A stretch of DNA of 36,283 nt from an uncultured Spartobacteria bacterium (GTDB taxonomy: Bacteria; Verrucomicrobiota; Verrucomicrobiia; Chthoniobacterales; Terrimicrobiaceae), in the NCBI GenBank assembly GCA_937960895.1, contig CALCJD010000014.1, forward strand, positions 1-36,283, read 5' to 3'. Positions 27,178 through 36,283 of this stretch are shown one piece after another; position 1 is the first letter of the stretch, and each line of letters opens with the position of its first letter. Position numbers and translations under genes: made by a program. Below the pieces are notes generated by a model. That model was not told the DNA's origin. It ran no database searches and worked only from the letters and a program-made list of their open reading frames with translations.

Positions 27178-28161
27178 GTGGCACAGTGGAACGAACCCCA
27201 GAGGCCTGACGTGACTCCGTATCGCACCATCGACATCGAGGCGCCCGAATGGACCGGCCCCTACCTTCGTCCGTGCTTCTTCGGATACGGCGCCACCGAA
27301 CCGAATCATCCCACCGATGACCTTTCCCGGGCGGCCCTCGGCGGCGGGGCGGGCTGGATTTATGTGCTGGCGGGATCGATGACGGTTCGCGAAGCCAACG
27401 AAACCTTCGAGGTTCACGCCGGGCAGAGCCTTCTCTATGCCACGCCCATTCGCGCCAGTCTGGTTTTTCCCGGTCCCCTCCAGCGTCTCAGCGTGGCCTT
27501 TCACGGCAACCATTCCGCACAGATCTTCGAGAATCTCATCAACCGCTACGGCAGCGTCCACACGATCGCCCGGCGCTCGCCGGTCGTCCGCCGGGCCCGC
27601 CGGCTCTTTGCCGAAGCCCTCGAGCAGCCGGTGCGGTCGGCCCACCACTGGTCGATGACGATGTATGACTGGATGCTGGATCTCTGGAAGGAACTGGAAA
27701 AGCGAAACACCTGCCAGACGCCCCGCCGTTATCTGGTCCGCAATTCCAAACTGCTGGGCGTGCTCCATCCCAGCTTCAAAAGTTTCGCTGCGGCGATGGG
27801 CTATCATCCCGCGTATCTGTCGCGCGTGATCAAAAAGAGCTGGGACAACAAATCCCCGGCCCGCCTGCTGCGCATGGGCCGACTGCGGGAGGCGGAGGAG
27901 CTTTTGCGCACCACCAACCTCTCCATCCGGGAAATCTCGCAGATCGTGCGCTACGCCAAGCCGGAATCCTTTGCCACCGCATTCCGGCGCTCCTACGGAA
28001 TGCCCCCGCTCAAATATCGTCACGAATATCGCCTGGGCATTCCGGCAATGCCGGACACGTCGCACCCAAAGAATTCCCCTCCTTTGAAGGACAAAGGACA
28101 ACGGAAAACGAAGAACGGCGCAGCAGGGACACCGCGCCGTTCCTCGAAGCGGGTTGGATGA
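27178..28161 (+). CDS. AraC-family transcriptional regulator
   Basis: A 327-residue regulator beginning at GTG 27178 (a GTG at 27211 is also possible). The N-terminal half is a cupin-like sugar-sensing domain (WIYVLAGSMTVREANETFEV). The C-terminal half carries the two AraC helix-turn-helix units: FAAAMGYHPAYLSRVIKK and LSIREISQIVRYAKPESFAT, ending in YGMPPLKYR. After this comes a basic, proline-rich tail of about 38 residues with no AraC homology. Its coding bases include a strong hairpin (28113-28142). It is divergent from the GH36-like gene and is the likely sensor of this glycan locus; the ligand is unknown. Confidence 0.92.
   Translation: MAQWNEPQRPDVTPYRTIDIEAPEWTGPYLRPCFFGYGATEPNHPTDDLSRAALGGGAGWIYVLAGSMTVREANETFEVHAGQSLLYATPIRASLVFPGPLQRLSVAFHGNHSAQIFENLINRYGSVHTIARRSPVVRRARRLFAEALEQPVRSAHHWSMTMYDWMLDLWKELEKRNTCQTPRRYLVRNSKLLGVLHPSFKSFAAAMGYHPAYLSRVIKKSWDNKSPARLLRMGRLREAEELLRTTNLSIREISQIVRYAKPESFATAFRRSYGMPPLKYRHEYRLGIPAMPDTSHPKNSPPLKDKGQRKTKNGAAGTPRRSSKRVG
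28113..28142 (-). terminator. Terminator inside the AraC tail, for the PEP-CTERM gene
   Basis: GAACGGCGC and GCGCCGTTC form a perfect 9-base-pair stem with a 12-base loop. On the minus strand TTCGTTTTCC follows, so it probably ends the PEP-CTERM transcript. On the plus strand it lies within the last codons of the AraC gene. Confidence 0.55.
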
Positions 28162-28188
28162 TCCCGCCTTTCCCCGATCTGGAGCCGA

Positions 28189-29229
28189 TTACGGACGTCC
28201 GTTCCTCAGCCGGCGTCCGCAGAAGGCCACGGCCATCGATCCCAGGGCGATCAAGGCCAGGGAGTGCGGTTCGGGCACGACGGTGATGGTTCCCCCGCCG
28301 TTGGTGAAATAATCCGCGTATCCCAGGGAGGACAGTTCGTCGTATCCATAAGTGCCCGGGTCGAACGCAAAGCCCGCAATGCTCAGGGCCCCCACGGTGA
28401 TGTTCTGATCCAGGGTCATGATGATGGCATTCGCAGTGCCTCCGTTGCCGGCCAGGGTCAGCGCACCGCTGGTCGTCCAGTCATAATTCACGTCGAAGCG
28501 GCTCCAAATGTCCAGGGTGACGCTGGAATTCACGCCCAGCGACCCCTCGGAGTCCGCCACCAGAGTGGAAATCAGATTGCTGGAATTGCTGTAGGTGCCA
28601 TCGGGCACGGTCATGGTCCCGCCCACGGTCCAGGTCCCGCTGAAGGTGTTGCCCACCCCGGTGAGGGTGAGGGTGCCTTTTTGGATCAATCCGAAATTTC
28701 CGCTGCCGGAGATCTGCGAGTTGATCGTGATATTGCGGCCATTATCGGCGGCGATGGTGTGCAGCCGCACGTAGGCGGCGCCGTCAACGGTGAGCGTCCC
28801 CTGCAGGGTCTGCAGGAAGTTCGTGCCATTGGAAAACATGCCGTTCGCCAGCGTGAGGTTGTTGACGATGATCGTGCTTGCCTGCAGCGTGGCGAAAAGA
28901 AACCGGGCGTTGGTGATGGTCAACGAGTCGCCGGCAAAGGTGTAGGACGCCGCAGCCGGCTGCGGGGCGCGCACGGTAAAGAAGTTCGTGACAAAATAAT
29001 CGTTGCCCGCGGAGGGAGCCTGGTTGTTGGACCACGAGGCGGGATTCAACCAGCTCGAACCCGAGGTCTCGTTGCTCTGCACCATCGTGATCGGCGCCGC
29101 CTGCACGAAGGATGCGCATGTGAGGGCGAGGACGGGAAGGACCCGGATCAGAGTACTCCTGGGACGCGGGGCGCCGTCCCTCCGGAAGGGTTTGTCTGAG
29201 GGTTGGATCGGGAAGGTGGAGGTTTTCAT
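28189..29229 (-). CDS. PEP-CTERM protein with autotransporter-like beta repeats
   Basis: A 346-residue surface or envelope protein from the ATG at 29229. It has a long n-region followed by a signal helix (LIRVLPVLALTCASFVQA, cut near residue 44) and an Asn/Thr/Gly-rich body with repeating short strands such as NGTNFLQTLQGTLTVDG and GTLTLTGVGNTFSGTW, as in autotransporter-associated beta repeats. The C-terminus is a classic PEP-CTERM signal: VPEPHSLALIALGSMAVAF followed by Cys and RRLRNGRP. Such signals are processed by exosortase, which is not in the window. It converges on the AraC gene with 27 bases between stops. It belongs with exported glycan-locus genes by position only. Confidence 0.9.
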   Translation of the reverse strand: MKTSTFPIQPSDKPFRRDGAPRPRSTLIRVLPVLALTCASFVQAAPITMVQSNETSGSSWLNPASWSNNQAPSAGNDYFVTNFFTVRAPQPAAASYTFAGDSLTITNARFLFATLQASTIIVNNLTLANGMFSNGTNFLQTLQGTLTVDGAAYVRLHTIAADNGRNITINSQISGSGNFGLIQKGTLTLTGVGNTFSGTWTVGGTMTVPDGTYSNSSNLISTLVADSEGSLGVNSSVTLDIWSRFDVNYDWTTSGALTLAGNGGTANAIIMTLDQNITVGALSIAGFAFDPGTYGYDELSSLGYADYFTNGGGTITVVPEPHSLALIALGSMAVAFCGRRLRNGRP

Positions 29230-29418
29230 GGCTTGGGGATGTTGGGGAGCGCCGCGGTTTTTCACGGTCCGCAGCACACCCCCCACCATGAACCCCTTCC
29301 CGGGGATCGGGAATGCACAGATTCTCCAAATCCTTACAAAAACGTATTTCGCAAGGACGAAACCGGCAAAGTCCGGCAACGTTCGGTTGACCGTCCCGTC
29401 TTCCGACCAAGCCGGATC

Positions 29419-32637
<3,219 letters not shown>

Positions 32638-32759
32638 GAAGAGCGGGCCGTTGGTTTACCGGATATCAGCCCCGGACGCCAAGGGAAAGAACGCGGGCGA
32701 AAAAGTCACCGGTCGGCAAACCGGCCCCTCCGGCTTCCGCCGCGCCCCTCCCGGACCGC

Positions 32760-34193
32760 TCAAAGCATCCGGGCAATCAACTTCCCGAGCGTGCCGATGG
32801 CGGCCTCCATCTTGGCGTTCCAGGGAAATCCGCAGCTCAGCCGGATGTAATTGGAAAAATCGCCCACCGGGGAAAAAATCGGCCCCGGCGCGATGCTGAT
32901 GCCGGCCTTGCGGGCCTCGGCGAACAGCCGCATGGCGTCGACCTGGGGCGGGAGCTCCACCCAGAGCACAAACCCGCCGCGCGGGTTGCTGATTTTCACC
33001 GGCGCGGGAAACGCCTCCGCCACCGCCTCGCGCATTTTCTGCACCTGATCACGATAAGTGCGCCGGATGGTCCGCAGATGATGATCGTAGCCGCCGTTCC
33101 GCAGAAACTCCGCGACGGCCAGCGACGGCAGGGGGGCGCAGCCCCAGTTGGTCGCGATTTTCAGGTGCACCATCTTGTTGAGCCAGCGCCCGGGGGCCGC
33201 GTATCCCACCCGGTACCCCGGCGCGAGCGTCTTCGAAAACGATCCGCACAAAATCACCCGACCGTCCGCGTCAAAGGCCTTCAGGCAGCGCGGACGCGGT
33301 CCTTCGTGCTCAAGATCGCCGTAGATGTCGTCCTCGATGATCGGGATGTCCTTCTTTTCGGTCAGCTGCAGCAGGGCGCGCCGGGATTCCTCCGGCATGA
33401 GGCAGCCGAGCGGATTGCTGAAACTCGGCACGAGGAGGATGGCTGCGATGCGGCGTTTTTTGAGAACCGCCTCCACCCCTTCCAGGCTGAGCCCATCCCG
33501 CGCCTGCGCGGGCACGGCCACGGCCTTGAGGCCCATTTGATTGAGGATGTGAATGAACCCGTAGTAGGCCGGCGATTCGATCAACACCGAGTCCCCCGGC
33601 TGCGTCACCGCCCGCAGGGCCAGATGGATGGCCTCGGTCGCCCCATTGGTGATGAGAAATTCGTCCGCCCCCAGATGACACCCCCAGTCCAGGGAGCGCC
33701 GGCTGATTTCCCGGCGCAGTTTCTCCGAACCCGGCACCGGATCGTAACTCAGCACCTCCGGGGAATGCTCCCGGGCGATGCTGCCGGTGATGCGCGCCAA
33801 TTTGGCCATGGGCAGCAGTTCCGGACTCGGAATGGCGCCGCCGAAGGGAACAAACGCCGGATTGGACAGGTCGCGGACGATGGGGGTGGAGGGATGAAAA
33901 TCCGCCCAGGGCGCCGCCGCGGTGCGCGGGGCGGCGGAGGGTTCCGCCACCGCCTCGGAAAGGCGCGGACGCACAAAAAAGCCCGATTTCGGACGCGCCT
34001 CGATCAGTCGCCGGCTCTCCAGCTCCATGTAGGCGCGGAGGATGGTGGGAATGCTCACGTTTTGCTGACGGCTGAGCCGCCGGACGGACGGCACCCGGTC
34101 GCCCATGCGCAGGCTGCCGGCGGCAATCAGATCGGCCAGCTGATCCGCGACCTGAAGATACAGCGGTTTGGAATTTGGGGTTCCCACCAGCAC
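32760..34193 (-). CDS. MocR-type GntR regulator with aminotransferase domain
   Basis: A 477-residue MocR regulator: an N-terminal GntR winged helix (PLYLQVADQLADLIAAG; RVPSVRRLSRQQNVSIPTIL) fused to a PLP-binding fold-type I aminotransferase domain. The PLP lysine is Lys321 in CGSFSKTLAPGYRVGY. IIEDDIYGDL and PSFSNPLG carry the other cofactor contacts. MocR proteins use PLP or an amino-acid adduct as a signal; which pathway it serves is not visible. The divergent gene is a DUF2917 protein, and repeats between them suggest control of both. The gene is separated from carB by 122 bases and is not part of that unit. Confidence 0.93.
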   Translation of the reverse strand: MLVGTPNSKPLYLQVADQLADLIAAGSLRMGDRVPSVRRLSRQQNVSIPTILRAYMELESRRLIEARPKSGFFVRPRLSEAVAEPSAAPRTAAAPWADFHPSTPIVRDLSNPAFVPFGGAIPSPELLPMAKLARITGSIAREHSPEVLSYDPVPGSEKLRREISRRSLDWGCHLGADEFLITNGATEAIHLALRAVTQPGDSVLIESPAYYGFIHILNQMGLKAVAVPAQARDGLSLEGVEAVLKKRRIAAILLVPSFSNPLGCLMPEESRRALLQLTEKKDIPIIEDDIYGDLEHEGPRPRCLKAFDADGRVILCGSFSKTLAPGYRVGYAAPGRWLNKMVHLKIATNWGCAPLPSLAVAEFLRNGGYDHHLRTIRRTYRDQVQKMREAVAEAFPAPVKISNPRGGFVLWVELPPQVDAMRLFAEARKAGISIAPGPIFSPVGDFSNYIRLSCGFPWNAKMEAAIGTLGKLIARML

Positions 34194-34224
34194 AGTTTAT
34201 CAGAATTTATCCGCCATGCGATAC

Positions 34225-34306
34225 ACAGATGGGCTTCATTTTTCCCTGAACAGATGACCACCGGCCCAATCTGTTGAGGTGAAAAATTGTTTATTCTGCA
34301 TCTGTT
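34225..34306. promoter_or_regulatory. Candidate MocR operator, four ACAGAT-type elements
   Basis: ACAGATG occurs at 34225-34231 and 34249-34256 (AACAGATG). The reverse form AATCTGTT is at 34268-34275 and CATCTGTT at 34299-34306. The second and fourth are perfect inverted copies. All lie in the divergent gap, as expected for an autoregulatory MocR site. Binding is inference. Confidence 0.5.
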
Positions 34307-34339
34307 ATCCTCAGTCCTTTGGAGCGAGGATGGGGCCTC

Positions 34340-34672
34340 ATGCAGAACACCGCCATCTTCCGGGCTCCCTCGTCCGAATCCCGGCCCTTCCGGTTTCGGT
34401 TTCTCCGGAACTGGCTGCGGACCCCCGACAGCCGGCGTCGGCCCCACTTTTCACCGACCACGCTGTCCAAGGGGGATTTGCAACGGATGCGGGCGCCCCG
34501 GGGGACCACTTTGTCCTGCCTGCAGGGCACCCTTTGGATCACGGATGCTTCCGGGTGGGAAATCGTCCTGGAGACCGGGGAGGAATGGCATTTTTCCCGG
34601 GAGACGGATCTTCTCCTCGAGGCGCTGGCTCCGGCGCGTTTCACCCTGCGGGCGGCAAACGGCATTCCCTGA
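34340..34672 (+). CDS. DUF2917 family protein
   Basis: A 110-residue protein matching DUF2917: TLSCLQGTLWITDASGWEIVLETGEEWHF, here split, with the following LLLEALAPARFTL. The core GTLWIT motif and the small cupin-like length fit. I use the ATG at 34340, with purine-rich bases (GGAGCGAGGATGG) before it. A TTG at 34319 extends it by seven residues. Function is unknown. It is transcribed away from the MocR gene with a 146-base control region between, which suggests it is a target. Confidence 0.8.
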   Translation: MQNTAIFRAPSSESRPFRFRFLRNWLRTPDSRRRPHFSPTTLSKGDLQRMRAPRGTTLSCLQGTLWITDASGWEIVLETGEEWHFSRETDLLLEALAPARFTLRAANGIP

Positions 34673-34766
34673 CGGTTTTTCCTCGCACGGAACCGGGGTA
34701 CGCGCTTTTCTTACCGGAAAAATCTGATATTCTTCCGTTTCCGTGTCCGCTACCTCCCAACCTCCA

Positions 34767-35771
34767 ATGACCCGGCAGCCGATAGGGGCGACCTTCGTCG
34801 TTTCCCTGGTCGTCCTCGGTTTGGTTGCCGCACTCCAGGTTTTTGCCATCGTCTACCGCTACGCCGGTGTGGCGAAGCAGATGCTCAGGGAAAAGGCCAC
34901 CGCCGGCGCCCGGGTGGAAACCTCGCCGGAATCCGACCCGCCGATCTCCCCCTACCGGCCCACCCCCTCGGCTGCAAATACCCAAACCCTTCCCCTGACC
35001 ACCGGCCCGGATTTCGAGGAACGGTTCAAGGAGGCCGACCGCTCCTACCGCCTGGGCGATTTCGAGACGGCCCTCAAACAGCTGGAACAGCTGGAGACCA
35101 TCGCCCCGGGCAACCCCCGGGTGCTGGCGTCCAAGGCCGAAGTTCTGGAAAAGCTTGATCAACCCGCCGAGGCAATTCTGATTCTTGAGGAGGTCCTCAA
35201 GATGCCCGGGCTGACCCCGGACGTGCGGGCCAACATCAAGAAGAAGATCGAGATCCTTTCGGAATCCGCCGAACTCCTCTCGCGATCCACCGGTTCCGCC
35301 CCCAAGACCTCCATGACGACCCAGGCGCTGCCGGAAGGAGAACCCCTGCGGGAGGCCACCGGCATCCGTCCCGGCGCGACCCTCGGCATCATCGACATCC
35401 GCGTGAAGGAACAGAAACGCGGCAAAAAGACCCTCAGCGTCTCCGTCAAATCCCTGCCCGGTGCCGAAATCGCCAGCGACAAGGTGAAAATCCTCGCCTA
35501 TTTCTACGAACTGACCGAGGACGGCGAGGCGGTCCTTACGGATTCCAACATCGGCAACCAATGGATGAGCCCGCCCATCGACTGGGCGGACAACGAACCG
35601 GAAATCCTCGATCTGGAATACACCCTGCCGGAGTTCTCCGGAGCGGAGCCCGGACGAAAGTATCTCGGTTATGTCGTGGGTCTTTATTACAACGGCGAGC
35701 TGCAGGATTACCGCTCCGATCCGGTCTCGCTTTCCCGCCGTTTCCCCCTGCCCCTCGGCGACTCCCAGTAA
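34767..35771 (+). CDS. Single-pass membrane protein with TPR-like region
   Basis: A 334-residue protein from ATG 34767; a GTG at 34743 would add eight residues. One membrane helix lies near the start (FVVSLVVLGLVAALQVFAIV), then a Pro/Ser/Thr-rich linker and a TPR-like pair (RFKEADRSYRLGDFETALKQ; NPRVLASKAEVLEKLDQPAE). The C-terminal half is beta-rich, with repeated VKILAYFYELTEDG-type strands. It resembles proteins I cannot name. Its stop is 3 bases before the receiver-domain gene, so they form one unit and may act together in the envelope. Confidence 0.8.
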   Translation: MTRQPIGATFVVSLVVLGLVAALQVFAIVYRYAGVAKQMLREKATAGARVETSPESDPPISPYRPTPSAANTQTLPLTTGPDFEERFKEADRSYRLGDFETALKQLEQLETIAPGNPRVLASKAEVLEKLDQPAEAILILEEVLKMPGLTPDVRANIKKKIEILSESAELLSRSTGSAPKTSMTTQALPEGEPLREATGIRPGATLGIIDIRVKEQKRGKKTLSVSVKSLPGAEIASDKVKILAYFYELTEDGEAVLTDSNIGNQWMSPPIDWADNEPEILDLEYTLPEFSGAEPGRKYLGYVVGLYYNGELQDYRSDPVSLSRRFPLPLGDSQ

Positions 35772-35774
35772 TCC

Positions 35775-36283
35775 ATGCGCATCCTCATTGTTGACAACGA
35801 ACCCGGCGTTGCGGCCGGGGTGGCGAAATGGTTGAACGAAGGCGGATGGGGGGAACCCGGAGTGGTTTCCACCAGCGACGAAGCCATCGAATGGATCAAC
35901 CAAAACGGGGGCAAAATCGACGTTCTCGTCTCGGAAGTGATGATCCAGCCGGCGGACGGCCCCACCCTGCGTGAGGCCCTTCTGCCGCACATGCCGAAAC
36001 TGAAGACCGTCTTCTTTTCGGCCCACGACCTCTCCGCCTATGCGGGCCGGCTTAATGACTGCGCCGTTTTGAGCAAACCCGTCGACGGTCCCACCGTCGA
36101 GGAAGCAATCCGCAACCTGTTCGAACCCCAACCGGCGGCGTCCGCCCAACCCACGGCCACCGCCACGCCGCGCGTCGCCACCGCCACCCCCAAGGCCGTT
36201 GCCGCGACTCCCCGCGCCGTGACCGCCACGCCGCGCCCTGTCACCGCCACACCACGGCCCGCCGTGGCCACAGCCACTCCGGC
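35775..36283 (+). CDS. Receiver-domain protein with Glu at the phosphorylation site and a heptad-repeat tail (3' end outside window)
   Basis: The frame from ATG 35775 stays open to the right edge, giving 169 residues so far. Residues 1-117 form a CheY-like receiver: MRILIVDNEP at the start, FFSAH (Ser82) and LSKPV (Lys101) as switch and lysine positions. The phospho-acceptor, normally Asp in LVSDV, is Glu54 in LVSEVMIQPADG, and the second acidic residue of the pocket is Asn8. This should mimic or bypass phosphorylation. From about residue 128 a low-complexity tail repeats ATPRxVT with a seven-residue period (ATPRVAT, ATPKAVA, ATPRAVT, ATPRPVT), rich in Ala, Thr, Pro and Arg. What follows the tail is unknown. 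It is coupled to the TPR membrane gene. Confidence 0.82.
   Translation, partial: MRILIVDNEPGVAAGVAKWLNEGGWGEPGVVSTSDEAIEWINQNGGKIDVLVSEVMIQPADGPTLREALLPHMPKLKTVFFSAHDLSAYAGRLNDCAVLSKPVDGPTVEEAIRNLFEPQPAASAQPTATATPRVATATPKAVAATPRAVTATPRPVTATPRPAVATATP
36150..36283 (+). repeat. Tandem 21-base repeats in the receiver-gene tail
   Basis: Repeats of about 21 bases (seven codons, ATPRxVT) begin near 36150 and continue to the window edge, with drift between copies. They are in frame, so copy-number change would alter tail length without breaking the gene. Confidence 0.7.

Overview
The window is GC-rich, densely coded, and most likely comes from a member of the Verrucomicrobiota, possibly Opitutae-like. 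Two lines of evidence support this. First, it carries a complete four-gene Verru_Chthon cassette (a pseudopilin-like set named after Verrucomicrobium and Chthoniobacter). Second, it has a PEP-CTERM protein with autotransporter-like beta repeats. Shine-Dalgarno sequences are weak or absent before most genes. I see no insertion sequence, phage gene or CRISPR array.

Layout, left to right. (1) 75-3177, plus: mutL, a GNAT acetyltransferase and larB, the last two almost touching. (2) 3261-7879, plus: a complete branched-chain amino-acid ABC transporter operon (binding lipoprotein, livH, livM, livG, livF). (3) 7880-8166: a short convergent gap rich in hairpins. (4) hemW (minus), then a divergent pair of overlapping plus-strand genes: a secreted DUF362 protein and a squalene-synthase-like enzyme, ending in a good terminator. 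(5) Minus: an intact 1135-residue NRPS-like protein, preceded upstream by ilvD and by a membrane TPR protein. (6) A tRNA-Lys(UUU) on plus. (7) 18462-24751, minus: a secreted GH16-CBM6 glycanase followed directly by cassette genes D, B, C and A. (8) A GH36/raffinose-synthase-like gene (minus), divergent from an AraC regulator (plus), which converges on a PEP-CTERM protein gene (minus). (9) carB (minus). (10) A MocR regulator (minus) divergent from a DUF2917 protein, followed by a membrane TPR protein and a truncated receiver-domain gene running off the right edge.

How the genes work together. The transporter is one five-gene unit importing branched-chain (or related) amino acids, and ilvD makes the same amino acids, though it lies elsewhere in the window. 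Regions 7 and 8 look like a small polysaccharide-use locus: an exported endo-glycanase, a cytoplasmic alpha-galactosidase-like enzyme, an AraC sensor-regulator, a surface PEP-CTERM protein and a pseudopilin-like set that may help with export or surface attachment. The MocR gene probably controls itself and DUF2917 through four copies of an ACAGAT element between them.

Most striking: the NRPS-like protein keeps recognisable condensation, adenylation and thioesterase folds in one uninterrupted frame, but every catalytic motif I can place is replaced and there is no carrier domain. It looks like a multidomain pseudoenzyme rather than a recently broken gene. Other degraded active sites in otherwise intact genes are the MutL endonuclease site and the receiver domain with Glu at the phospho-Asp position.
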